Assembly: GCF_036320965.1 (NCBI RefSeq)
Contig: NC_092241.1
Coordinates: forward strand, 3,212,795-3,276,794
Source of the DNA: Panulirus ornatus
Taxonomy: Eukaryota; Arthropoda; Malacostraca; Decapoda; Palinuridae
Direction: 5' to 3'
DNA: 64,000 nt
Position 1 is the first letter of the stretch. Each line of letters starts with the position of its first letter. Positions 11,374 through 22,896 of the stretch are shown piece after piece. The notes under the pieces are model-generated. The model made no database searches and was not told the origin of the DNA. It saw nothing but the letters and a program-made list of their open reading frames with translations. The position numbers were made by a program, and so were the translations under genes.

Positions 11374-12570
11374 CGGGTGTGAAACTGCAGAAGCTGGTGA
11401 CTGAGTTTGGTAAAGTGTGTGAAAGAAGAAAGCTGAGAGTAAATGTGAATAAGAACAAGGTTATTAGGTACATTAGGGTTGAGGGACAAGTCAATTGGGA
11501 GGTAAGTTTGAATGGAGAAAAACTAGAGGAAGTGAAGTGTTTTAGATATTTGGGAGTTAATTTGGCAGCGGATGGAACCATGGAAGCGGAAGTAAATCAT
11601 AGGGTGGGGGAGGGGGTGAAAGTTCTTGGAGTGTTGACGAATGTTTGGAAGTCGAGAACGTTATCTTCAAAAGCAAAAATGGGTATGTTTGAAGGAACAG
11701 TGGTTCCAACAATGATATCTGATTGCGAGGCAAGGGCTATAGATAAAGCTGTGCGGAGGATGGTGGATGTGCTGGAAATAAGATGTTTGAGGACAATATG
11801 TGGTGTGGGGTGGTTTGATCGAGTAAGTAATGAAAGGGTAAGAGAGATGTGTGGTAATAAAAAGCGAGTGGGAGAGAGAGCAAAAGAGGATGTTTTGAAA
11901 TGGTTTGGTCACATGGAGAGAATGAGTAAGAAAAGATTGACAAAGAGGATGTATGTGTCAGAGGTGGAGGGAATGAGGAGAAGTGGGAGACCAAATTGGA
12001 GGTGGAAAGATGGAGTGAAAAAGATTTTGAGTGATCGGGGCCTGAACACACAGGAGGGTGAAAGCCGTGCAAGGAATAGAGTGAATTGGAACGATTTGGT
12101 ATACCGGGGTCGACGTGCTGTCAATGGATTGAACCTGGGTATGTGAAGCGTGTGGGGTAAACCATGGAAAGTTCTGTGGGGCCTGGATGTGGAAAGGGAG
12201 CTGTGGTTTCGGTGCATTATTACATGATAGCTAGAGACTGAGCGTGAACGAATGTGGCCTTTGTTGTCTTCCTAGCGCTACCCCGCGCACATAAGGGGAG
12301 GGTTGATCTTTCCTGTGTGGCAGGGTGGCGATGGGAATGAATAAAGGGAGACAATATGAATTATGTACATGTGTATATGTGTATATGTCTGTGTGTGTAT
12401 ATATATATGTATACGTTGAGATGTATAGATATGTATATTTGCGTGTGTGGACGTGTATGTATATACATGTGTATGTGGGTGGGTTGGGCCATTCTTTCGT
12501 CTGTTTCCTTGTGCTACCTCACTAACGCGGGAGACAGCGACAAAGGAAAATAAAGATAAAATAGATAAAT
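11374..12570 (+). mobile_element. LINE family A, copy A7 (begins at gap edge)
   Basis: Begins at the first base after the gap, in the codons just before the thumb (KLQKLVTEFGKVCERRK). It is virtually identical to 2739-3935. It holds an open frame to the normal stop at 12144-12146, then the 3' UTR and the same AAATAAAGATAAAATAGAT tail. It is probably the same locus as A3, not an independent copy. Confidence 0.9.
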
Positions 12571-14682
12571 GTAACAAGTTGTGGTGGTGTGAGAAGGAGA
12601 TGGAGTGAGTATTTTGAAGGTTTGTTGATTGTGGCAGATATAGGGTGTTTTGGTCGAGGTGGTGTGCAGAGTGAGAGGGTTAGGGAGAATGATTTGGTAA
12701 ACAGAGAAGAGGTAGTAAAAGCTTTGCGGAAGATGAAAACTGGCAAGGCAGCGGGTTTGGATGGTATTGCAGTGGAATTTATTAAGAAAGAGGGTGACTA
12801 TATTGTTGACTGGCTGGTGAAGTTATTTAATGTATGGATGACTCATGGTGAGGTGCCTGATGACTGGCAGAATGTTTGCATATTGCCATTGTACAAAGGC
12901 AAAGGGGATAGAAATGAGTGCTCAAATTACAGAGATATAAGTTTGTTGAGTATTCCTGGGAAATTATATGGGAGGGTATTGATTGAGAGGGTGAAGGCAT
13001 GTACAGAGCATCAGATTGAGGAAGGGCAGTATGGTTTCAGAAGTGTTAGAGGATGTGTGGATCAGGTGTTTGCTTGAAGAATGTATGTGAGAATGACTTA
13101 GAAAAGCAAATGGATTTATATGTAGCATTTATGGATCTGGAGAAGGCATATGACAGAATTGATAGAGATGCGCTTTGGAAGGTATTAAGAATATATGGTG
13201 TGGAAGGCAAGTTGTTAGAAGCAGTGAAAATTTTTATCGAGGATGTAAGGCATGTGTACGTGTAGGAAGAAAGTGGTTGGTTCTCAGTGAATGTTGGTTT
13301 GCGGCAGGGGTGTGTGATGTTTCCATGGTTGCTTAATTTGTTTATGGATGGGGTTATTAGGGACATGAATGCAAGAGTTTTGGAAAGAGGGGCATGTATG
13401 CAGTCTGTTGTGGATGAGAGAGCTTGGGAAGTGAGTCAGTTGTTGTTCACTGATGATACAGCGCTGGTGGCTGATTCTTGTGAGAAACTGCAGAAGCTGG
13501 TGACTGAAATTGGTAAAGTGTGTGGAAGAAGAAAGCTGAGAGTAAATGTGAATAAGAGCAAGGTTATTGGGTACATTACGGCTGAGGGACAAGTCAACTG
13601 GGAAGTAAGTTTGAATGGAGAAAAACTGGAGGAAGTGAAGTGTTTTAGATATCTTGGAGTGGATTTGGCAGTGGATGGAACCATGGAAGTGAAAGTGAAT
13701 CATAGGGTGGGGGAGGGGGCAAAAGTTCTGGGAGCGTTGAAGAATGTGTGGAAGTCGAGAACATTATCTCGGAAAGCAAAAATGGGTATGTTTGAAGGAA
13801 TAGTGTATCTAACAATGTTATGTGGTTGCGAGGCGTGGGCTATAGATAGAGTTTTGCGGAGTAGGGTGGATGTGCTGGAAATGAGACGTTTGAGGACAAT
13901 ATGTGGTGTGAGGTGGTTTGATCGAGTAACTAATGAAAGGGTAAGAGAGATGTGTGGTAATAAAAAGCGTGTGGGTGAGAGAGCAAAAGAGGGTGTTTTT
14001 GAAATGGTTTGGTCACATGGAGAGAATGAGTAAGAAAAGATTGACAAAGAGGATATATGTGTAAGAGGTGGAGGGAACGAGGAGAAGTGGGAGACCAAAT
14101 TGGAGGTGGAAAGATGGAGTGAAAAAGATTTTGAGTGATCGGGGCCTGAACACACAGGAGGGTGAAAGCCGTGCAAGGAATAGAGTGAATTGGAACGATG
14201 TGGTATACCGGGGTCGACGTGCTGTCAATGGATTGAACCTGGGTATGTGAAGCGTGTGGGGTAAACCATGGAAAGTTCTGTGGGGCCTGGATGTGGAAAG
14301 GGAGCTGTGGTTTCGGTGCATTATTACATGACAGCTAGAGACTGAGTGTGAACGAATGGGGCCTTTGTTGTCTTCGTAGCGCTACCCCGCGCACATGAGG
14401 GGGGGGGGGGGGGTTGATATTTTATGTGTGGCAGGGTGGCGATGGGAATGAACAAAGGGAGACAATATGAATTATGTACATGTGTATTTATGTATATGTC
14501 TGTGTGTGTATATATATGTATACGTTGAGATGTATAGATATGTATATTTGCGTGTGTGGACGTGTATGTATATACATGTGTATATGGATGGGTTGGGCCA
14601 TTCTTTCGTCTGTTTCCTTGTGCTACCTCGCTAACGCGGGAGACAGCGACAAAGGAAAATAGATATAAAATAAATAAATGTA
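12571..14682 (+). mobile_element. LINE family A, copy A8 (tandem unit)
   Basis: A 5'-truncated unit starting in the RT N-terminal region, joined head to tail with A7. It lacks the ten bases GGGGAGGTGA that open A4. Frames 12589-13077, 13053-13265 and 13287-14033 are separated by the same frameshifts as in A4. Motif C is FTDD. The thumb-to-C-terminus block (248 residues) stays open until a one-base insertion near 13999 (TTTTTGAAATGG). A run of about 14 G lies in the 3' UTR at 14399-14413. Confidence 0.9.
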
Positions 14683-16667
14683 ACAAGTTGTGGTGATGTG
14701 ATAAGGAGATGGAGTGAGTATTTTGAAGGTTTGTTGAATGTGTTTGATGACAGAGTGGCAGATATAGGGTGTTTTGGTCGAGGTGGTGTGCAAAGTGAGA
14801 GGGTTAGGGAGAATCATTTGGTAAACAGATAAGAGGTAGTAAAAGCTTTGCGGAAGATGAAAGCCGGCAAGGCAGCGGGTTTGGATGGTATTGCAGTGGA
14901 ATTTATTAAGAAAGAGGGTGACTATAATGTTGACTGGTTGGTGAAGTTATTTAATGTATGTATGACTCATGGTGAGGTGCCTGAGGACTGGCAGAATGTT
15001 TGCATATTGCCATTGTACAAAGGCAAAGGGGATAGAAGTGAGTGCTCATATTACAGAGGTATAAGTTTGTTGAGTATTCCCAGTGAAATTATATGGGAGG
15101 GTATTGATTGAGAGGGTGAAGGCATGTACAGAGCATCAGATTGGGGAAGAGCAGTATGGTTTCAGAAGTGGTAGAGGATGTGTGGATCAGGTGTTTGCTT
15201 GAAGAATGTATGTGAGAATGACTTAGAAAAGCAAATGGATTTATATGTAACATTAATGGATCTGGAGAAGGCATATGACAGAATTGATAGAGATGCTCTT
15301 TGGAAGGTATTAAGAATATATGGTGTGGAAGGCAAGTTGTTAGAAGCAGTGAAAAGTTTTTATCGAGGATGTAAGGGATGTGTACGTGTAGGAAGAAAGT
15401 GGTTGGTTCTCAGTGAATGTTGGTTTGCGGCAGGGGTGTGTGATGTCTCCATGGTTGCTTAATTTGTTTATGGATGGGGCTATTAGGGACATGAATGCAA
15501 GAGTTTTGGAAAGAGGGACAAGTATGCAGTCTGTTGTGGATGAGAGAGCTTGGGAAGTGTGTCAGTTGTTGCTCACTGATGATATATCGCTGATGGCTGA
15601 TTCTTGTGAGAAACTGCAGAATCTGGTGACTGAGTTTGGTAAAGTGTGTGGAAGAAGAAAGCTGAGAGTAAATGTGATTAAGAGCAAGGTTATTAGGTAC
15701 AGTAGGGCTGAGGGACAAGTCAACTGGGAAGTAAGTTATTGAATGGAGAAAAACTGGAGGAAGTGAAGTGTTTTAGATATCTTGGAGTGGATTTGGCAGT
15801 GGATGGAACCATGAAAAAGAAAGTGAATCATAGGGTGGGGAAGGGGGCAAAAGTTCTGGGAGCGTTGAAGAATGTGTGGAAGTCGAGAACATTATCTTGA
15901 AAAGCAAAAATGGGTATGTTTGAAGGAATAGTGGATCTAACAATGCTATATGGTTGCGAGGCGTGGGCTATAGATAGAGTTTTGCGGAGTAGGGTGGATG
16001 TGCTGGAAATGAGACGTTTGAGGACAATATGTGGTGTGAGGTGATTTGATCGAGTAAGTAATGAAAGAGTAAGATAGATGTGTGGTAATAAAAAGAGTGT
16101 GGTTTTGAGAGCAAAAGAGGATGTTTTTGAAATGCTTTGGTCACATGGAGTGAATGAGTTGGGAAAGATTGACCAAGAGGATATATATGTCAGAGGTGGA
16201 GGAAACGAGAAGTGGGAGACCAAATTGGAGGTGGAAAGATGGAGTGAAAAAGATTTTGAATGTTCGTGGCCTAAACATGCAGGAGGGTGAAAGGCATGCA
16301 AGGAATAGAGTGAATTGGAATGATGTGGTATACCGGGGTCGACATGCTGTCAATGGATTGAACCAGGGCATGTGAAGCGTCTGGGGTAAACCATGGAAAG
16401 TTCTGTTGGGCTTGGATGTGGAAAGGGAGCTGTGGTTTCGGTGCATTATACATGATAGCTAGAGACTGAATGTGAACGAATGTGGCCTTTGTTGTCTTTT
16501 CCTAGCGCTACCTCGCGAACATAAGGGGGGAAGGGGTTGTTATATCATGTGTGTCAGGGTGGCGATGGGAATGAATGAAGGCAGACAGTATGAATTATGT
16601 ACATGTGTATATATGTATATGTCTGTGTGTGTATATGTATGTATACGTTGAGATGTATGGGTATGTA
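14683..16667 (+). mobile_element. LINE family A, copy A9 (tandem unit)
   Basis: The third head-to-tail unit, with the same 5' truncation point as A8, which implies tandem duplication and not separate insertions. It differs by a TAA in VNR*EVV near 14829, a one-base insertion near 15085 (CCCAGTGAAATT), TGATATATCGC at motif C and a one-base insertion near 15735. It ends in the 3' UTR at a TTTA run, tail to tail with A10. Confidence 0.9.
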
Positions 16668-17231
16668 TATTTATTTATTTATTTATTTATCATACTTTGT
16701 CGATGTCTGCCGCATTAGCGAGGTAGCGCAAGGAAACAGACGAAAGAATGGCCGAACCCACCCACATACACATTTATATACATACACGTCCACACACGCA
16801 CATATACATACCTATACATCTCAACGTATGCATATATATACACCCACAGACATATACATATATACACATGTACATGATTCATACATCTGCCCTTATTCAT
16901 TCCCATCGCCACCCCGCCACACATGAAATTACAACCCCCTCCCCCACATGTGCGCGAGGTAGCGCTAGGAAAAGACATCAAAGGCCACATTCATTCACAC
17001 CCAGTCTCTAGCTGTCATGTATAATGCACCGAAACCACAGCTCCCTTTCTACTACATCCAGGCCCCACAGAACTTTCGCTGGTTCACCCCAGACGCTTAA
17101 CATGCCCTGGTTTTATCCATTGACAGCACATCGATCCCTGTGCGCCACATCATTCCAATTTACTCTATTCCTTTCACGCCTTCAACCTCCTACATGCTCA
17201 ATCCCCGATCACTCAAAATCTTTTTCACTCC
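16668..17231 (-). mobile_element. LINE family A, copy A10 (3' end only)
   Basis: Right-contig counterpart of A5, with cleaner sequence. It runs from the (TAAA)n tail through the 3' UTR to the GVKKIL codons. It ends at CTCC|AGGTACCC, where the tRNA-derived SINE begins. Confidence 0.85.
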
Positions 17232-17383
17232 AGGTACCCATTTTATCAACCAACCCCAAGAAGTAGATGAACAGGTAGGTTGACTGTGGACTGATCTCCG
17301 CTGCTAGGATTCAAGCCATTGTGCTCGACCTTAAATGCCTGTGAACGTGTCATGGTCAGAAACGCTAACCGCTGTGACACAGT
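17232..17383 (-). mobile_element. tRNA-derived SINE, copy 2
   Basis: Counterpart of 6476-6628. The B-box complement reads GGATTCAAGCC, one base different from copy 1. The A-box region GTCACAGCGGTTAGCG is intact. The tail side reads GATAAAATGGGTACCTGG and then enters A10. Confidence 0.6.
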
Positions 17384-18232
17384 CTATAAATACAAGTAAA
17401 AGTAAAGTAATGGTGTTTGCAAGGAAACGGAGTGAAAGTATTGATGTTGCAAAACTATAATGTAAGAGAAGAAAGTGTTCTAAACTATGTTATAGATATG
17501 AAGTGATAAAAACTGGAATAGGTGAGAGAATTTAAATATTTAGGAGCTATATTGGGTATGTTTGGTGATACAGAAGGAGAGATAAGGGGGAGAGTAGTAC
17601 AGGGTAGAAGAGTCATTGGGTCTCTTACTAGAATAATGAAAGGTAGAGGTATAAGTATGAAAGTGAAGAAAGGATTAAGAGACTGCATATTCCTCTTGAC
17701 CCTGACCTATGCAGTCAAAACATGGACATGAAATGAGTCACAGCGGTCAAGAATCTAAGCTGCGGTAATGAGCTATATGAGAAGGCTTGTTTTATGCTAG
17801 ATGGAATGAAGAAAGAAATGGAGGGGTGTATGAGAGATCTGATATGGCAGGTAATGCAGAGGGAATGTGTTGTGGAGTGGTAGAATGGGAGAAAATGTAA
17901 TCTTGAGGTTATTTGGGCTCATAGAAAGAATGAAAGATAGGAAGTTTAGAAGGAGGGTGTTTCATAGTATGATTAAAGGGGTCTAGTATGAGAGGAAGAG
18001 AGGAAGGCCACCTGTGACATGGGGAATCAGAGCGGGAGAGAAGTGGTGGAAGAATGCATGAAATGGTGTAAGCAAAGGGAAACATGTGGGGACATTGACA
18101 AGTGGAGACTCTTTTGCTGTGGCCACATCCTTGATGGGAGTTCTCACATTGACAAGTGGAGACTCTTTTGCTGTGGCCACATCCTTGATGGGAGTTCTCA
18201 AAGGGAACAGGCATCAGAGATATAGATAGATA
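17384..18232 (+). mobile_element. LINE family B, 3' fragment, copy 2
   Basis: Cleaner version of 6629-7479. An open frame at 17522-17731 reads REFKYLGAILGMFGDTEGEI... and LTLTYAVKTWT, the region just downstream of the thumb in LINE reverse transcriptases. Further on, stops interrupt MSYMRRL and RPPVTWG segments. No catalytic motifs are included. Confidence 0.7.
18094..18201 (+). repeat. 54-bp tandem repeat x2 in family B tail
   Basis: Two near-identical 54-base units (18094-18147 and 18148-18201), followed by AAAGGGAACAGGCATC. The first unit continues into TTCTCAC, the second into TTCTCAAAG. Confidence 0.9.
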
Positions 18233-19395
18233 TATTTATTTGTTTATTTATTTTGCTTTGTCGATGTCTCCCGCGTAAGCGAGGTAGCACAAGGAAACAG
18301 GCGAAAGAATGGCCCAACCCACCCATATACACATGTATATATATACACGTCCACACACGCAAATATACATACCTATAGTATACATCACAATGCACACATA
18401 TATATACACACACAGACATATACATATATACACTGTACATAATTCATACTGTCTGCCTTTATTTATTCCCATCGCCACCCCGCCACACATGGAATAACAA
18501 CCCCCTCTCCCCTCATGTGTGCGAGGTAGCGCTAAGAAAAGACAACAAAGACCCCATTCGTTCACACTCAGTCTCTAGCTGTCAGGTAATAATACACCGA
18601 AACCACAGCTCCCTTTCCACATACAGGCCCCACAGAACTTTCCATGGTTTACCCAAGACCCTTCACATGCTCTGGTTCAATCCACTGACAGCACGTCGAC
18701 CCCAGTATACCACATCGATCCAATTCACTCTATTCCTTGCACGCCTTTCACCCTCCTGCATGTTCAGGCCCCGATCACTCAAAATCTTTTTCACTCCATC
18801 TTTCCACCTCCAATTTGGTCTCCCACTTCTCCTCGTTCTCTCCACCTCTGACACATATATCCTCTTGGTCAATCTTTCCTCACTCATTCTGTCCATGTGA
18901 CCAAACCATTTCAAAACACCCTCTTCTGCTCTTTTAATCACACTCTTTTTATTTTCACACATCTCTCTTACCCTTACATTACTTACTCGATCAAACCACC
19001 TCACACCACATATTGTCCTCAAACATCTCATTTCCAGCACATCCACCCTCCTGCGCACAACTCTATCCATAGCCCACGCCTGGCAACCATACAACATTGT
19101 TGGAACCACTAGTCCTTCAAACATACCCATTTTTGCTTTCCGAGATAATGTTCTCGACTTCCAAACATTCCTCAAGGCTCCCAGAATTTTCGTCCCCTCC
19201 CCCACCCTATGATCCACTTCCGCTTCCATGGTTCCGTCCGCTGCCAGATCCACTCCCAGATATCTAAAACACTTTACTTCCTCCAGTTTTTCTCCATTCA
19301 AACTTACCTCCCAATTGACTTGACCCTCAACCGTACTGTACCTAATAAACTTGCTCTTATTCACATTTACTCTTAACTTTCTTCTTTCACACACT

Positions 19396-20403
19396 TTACC
19401 AAAACTCAGTCACCAGCTCCTGCAGTTTCACACATGAATCAGCCACCAGCGCTGTATCATTAGCGAACAACAACTGACTCACTTCCCAAGCTCTCTCATC
19501 CCCAGCAGACTTCATACTTGCCCCTCTTTCCAAAACTCTTGCATTCACCTCCCTAACAACCCCATCCATAAACAAATTAAACAACCATGGAGACATCACA
19601 CACCCCTGCCGCAAACCTACCTTCACTGAGAACCAATCACTTTCCTCTCTTCCTACAGGTACACATGCCTTACATCCTCGATAAAAACTTTTCACTGCTT
19701 CTAACAACTTGCTGACCACACCATATATTTTTAATACCTTCCACAGAGCATCTCTATCAACTCTTATCATATGCCTTCTCCAGATCCATAAATGCTACAT
19801 ACAAATCCATTTGCTTTTCTAAGTATTTCTTACATACATTATTCAAAGCAAACACCTGATCCACACATCCTCTACCACTTCTGAAACCACACTGCTCTTC
19901 CCCAATCATGATGCTCTGTACATGCCTTCACCCTCTCAATCAATACCCTCCCATACAATTTACCGGGAATACTCAACAAACTTATACCTCTGTAATTTGA
20001 GCACTCACTCTTATCCCCTTTGCCTTTGTACAATGGCACTATGCAAGCATTCCGCCAATCCTCAGGCACCTCACCATGAATCATACATACGTCAAATAAC
20101 ATCACCAACCAGTCAACAATACAGTCACCCCCTTTTTTTAATAAATTCCACTGCAATTCCATCCAACCCTGCTACCTTGCCGGCTTTCATCTTCCGCAAA
20201 GCTTTTACTACCTCTTCTCTGTTTACCAAATCATTTTCCCTAACCCTCTCACTTTGCACACCACCTCGACCAAAACACCCTATATCTGCCACTCTATCAT
20301 CAAACACATTCAACAAACCTTCAAAATACTCACTCCATCTCCTTCTCACATCACCACTACTTGTTATCACCTCCCCATTAGCCCCCTTCACTGAAGTTCC
20401 CAT
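19396..20403 (-). pseudogene. Reverse transcriptase domain of LINE copy A11 (motif C mutated)
   Basis: Three overlapping frame blocks make up the RT: 20403-20125 (GEVITSSGDV... KAGKVAGLDGIAVEF), 20162-19872 (CIVPLYKGKGDKSECSNYRG) and 19770-19396 (GLRQGCVMSPWLFNLFMDG, then LLFANDTALVAD). The family motif C is FADD, and here the first Asp codon GAT is AAT (Asn), which should abolish polymerisation. The homologous block in A6 has the same change. Frameshifts near 20130 and 19905 also break the chain. Confidence 0.8.
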
Positions 20404-20816
20404 TTACTCCCTTGTCTTACGCACTTTATTTACCTCCTTCCAAAACATCTTTTTATTCTCCCTAAAATTTAATGATACTCTCTCACCCCAACTCTTATTT
20501 GCCCTCTTTTTCACCTCTTGCACCTTTCTCTTGACCTCCTGCCTCTTTCTTTTATACATCTCGCACTCATTTGCATTTTTTCCCTGCAAAAATCGTCCAA
20601 ATGCTTCTCTCTTCTCTTTCACTAATAATCTTACGTCTTCATCCCACCACTCACTACCCTTTCTAATCAACCCACCTCCCACGCTTCTCATGCCACAAGC
20701 ATCTTTTGCGCAAGCCATCACTGCTTCCCTAAATACATCCCATTCCTCCCCCACTCCCCTTACCTCCTTTGTTCTCACCTTTTTCCATTCTGTATTTAGT
20801 CTCTCCTGGTACGTCT

Positions 20817-21689
20817 TCACACAGGTCTCCTTCCCAAGCTCACTTTAACCACTCTCTTCACCCTAACATTCTCTCTTCTTTTCTGAAAACCCCTACAAAT
20901 CTTCACCTTCGCCTCCACAAGATGATGATCAGACATCCCTCCAGTTGCACCTCTCAGCACATTAACATCCAAAAGTGTCTCTTTCGTGCGCCTATGAATT
21001 AACACGTAATCCAATAACGCTCTCTGGCCATCTCTCCTACTTACATACGTATACTTATGTATATCTCGCTTTTTAAACCAGGTATTCCCAATCACCAGTC
21101 CTTTTTGAGCACATAAATCTACAAGCTCTTCATTTCCATTTACAACACTGAACACCCCATGTATACCAATTATTCCCTCAACTGCCATGTTACCCACCTT
21201 TGCATTCAAATCACCCATCACTATAACCCGGTCTTGTGCATCAAAACCACTAACACACTCATTCTGCTGCTCCCAAAACACTTGCCTCTCATGATCTTTC
21301 TTCTCATGCCCAGGTGCATATGCACCAATAATCACCCATCTCTCTCCATCAACTTTCAGTTTTACCCATATTAATCTAGAGTTTACTTTCTTACACTCTG
21401 TCACATACTTCCACAACTCCTGTTTCAGGATTAGTGCTACTCCTTCCCTTGCTCTTGTCCTCTCACTAACCCCTGACTTTACTCCCAATACATTCCCAAA
21501 CCACTCTTCCCCTTTACACTTGAGCTTCGTTTCACTCAGAGCCAAAACATCCAGGTTCCTTTCCTCAAACATACTACCTATCTCTCCTTTTTTCTCATCT
21601 TGGTTACATCCACACACATTTAGATACCCCAATCTGAGCCTTCGAGGAGGATGAGCACTCTCCGCGTGACTCCTTCTTCTGTTTCCCAT
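20817..21689 (-). pseudogene. APE-type endonuclease domain of LINE copy A11
   Basis: A 290-residue open frame, complete across the endonuclease. Expected landmarks are all present: LNV near residue 23, SETK with the metal-binding Glu at 53, GAYAPG near 122, GDLNAK with Asp160 and Asn162, LLDYVL near 225, and SDHHLV with Asp254/His255. It would nick target DNA to prime reverse transcription. The N-terminus MGNRRRSH is basic. The frame is lost at the linker by a 4-base deletion that the homologous copy at about 10070 does not share. Catalytic residues are intact, but no fused RT is available, so the copy is dead. Confidence 0.85.
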
Positions 21690-21813
21690 TTTAGAAAGTT
21701 AGAGTACAAGGAGGGGCAGGGTTTCTGGCCCCCCGCTCCCGTCCCCTTTAGTCGCCTTCTACGACACGTGAGGAATGCGGGGGAAGTATTCTTTCTCCCC
21801 TATCCCCAGGGAT

Positions 21814-22365
21814 AAATAGATATATAGATATATTATGGTAAATGTGAAAAATAGGAAGAGGTGTTCTGGAAACTGATAAATGCATCTTTTATTTCAACAA
21901 TAGATGGGAATCCTATCACTCCATGAAGGCGTAATCTAATCAGAACAGTCCACAACAGCAAACAAAACAACTTTGAGGTGGGTTAGGAGTGGGAATAGGG
22001 GTGCAGTTTGACATGAAGTACAGCTCAGTTCTTACGCATGTCTAGAAATAACTTAAAAGTTGTCTTGCATGTAGTATTTTTGCTGAATGTTGAGCAACAG
22101 GTAACAGGCTGAATACAACCATTATGGAGTGTTATTGACAAATTGGAACAAGGTCTGTTAGTCATAGCCCTTCACAATCTGCTGTCAACTGATTAGTGAT
22201 AATCCAGAGGGTGAACAAAGTAAAAGTATTGAAACAAATGATTAAATTTGATTTAGTTGGTATCAGTGGTAACCTTTCTGTGTCAAGACCAAGAGCACCA
22301 CATCTGTGGTTAGTTTTCATGTATTTCTAACATTCTTCCCACTAACTACTCTTAGATTGTAACTA
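21814..22365. other. Non-LINE sequence, no gene seen
   Basis: AT-rich flank of A11 with no open frame above background. There is no recognisable repeat apart from the homology to the left contig end up to about 21945. Confidence 0.6.
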
Positions 22366-22420
22366 TATCTATATCTCTGATGCCCATTCCCATTGTGAAC
22401 TCCCATCAAGATTGTAGCAA
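22366..22420 (-). mobile_element. Isolated family B tail relic
   Basis: TATCTATATCTCTGATGCCC followed by GAACTCCCATCAAG matches the reverse complement of the family B end at 18160-18232. Only about 50 bases are recognisable. Confidence 0.5.
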
Positions 22421-22731
22421 ATAGCTCATAATTCACCGGGTGGATATGAACTGACACCAATACAGTAGATATGTATGATGGTAGCTTGACAGGAACTGTC
22501 ACAACATTTTCTAGCATGAGTATTGTAACCAGTAATGAATTTATCTTTGGGTCAGTCAGTGAGTTGAAATCTGGATCACCAGAATGAAGATTTAGATTAC
22601 CTTGAGCAGTTTTAGATTACTGCTATTCTCCTGTACTCTAATCTATTTTATGGTTACATGTTAGAGAACATAATCCCCTCACTTTAATCAAGATAATTAT
22701 AATTGCAGCTAAATGATTCTTCTAAAAATTA

Positions 22732-22896
22732 TGTGTATGAGGTGTGATTCACACGTGAGCAGTTGAGGATGAACACTATGTTCACCTGTGTATGAGGTGT
22801 GATTCACACGTGAGCAGTTGAGGATGAACACTATGTCCACCTGTGTATGAGGTGTGATTCACACGTAAGCAGTTGAGGATGAACACTATGTACACC
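22732..22896. repeat. 55-bp tandem repeat x3 with inverted motif
   Basis: Three adjacent 55-base units (22732-22786, 22787-22841, 22842-22896) differ at two or three positions. Each holds AGGTGTGA-T-TCACACGT, an inverted repeat with a single central base. Units 1 and 2 also hold CACGTG, which unit 3 changes to CACGTA. A lone AGGTGTGA follows at 22935-22942. No coding frame is consistent across the units. Confidence 0.9.

Larger units (their letters stand above)
18233..21813 (-). mobile_element. LINE family A, copy A11 (best full-length copy)
   Basis: This copy defines the family. In minus sense: head CCCTGGGGATAGGGG at 21813, about 125 bases of 5' UTR, ATG at 21689, APE-type endonuclease to about 20817, linker 20820-20404, reverse transcriptase 20403-19396, thumb and C-terminus 19394-18663, then 0.43 kb of 3' UTR and tail. 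The ORF would span about 1,009 codons. There is no separate gag ORF. The layout (APE endonuclease, RT, microsatellite-like tail, no RNase H) fits an RTE-like LINE, but the clade is not proven. Breaks: a 4-base loss near 20848, a CAA-to-TAA nonsense at the linker end, frameshifts near 20130 and 19905, and motif C mutated to FAND. Confidence 0.9.

Noticed and set aside
21690..21813. HDV-like ribozyme at the LINE head
   Set aside because: Simple nested stems form, but I could not place the P2, P3 and J4/2 elements of the HDV double pseudoknot by eye. Kept only as a structured-RNA finding.
22732..22896. CRISPR-like array (three regular repeats)
   Set aside because: The 55-bp units are directly adjacent without spacers, in eukaryotic DNA, with no cas genes.
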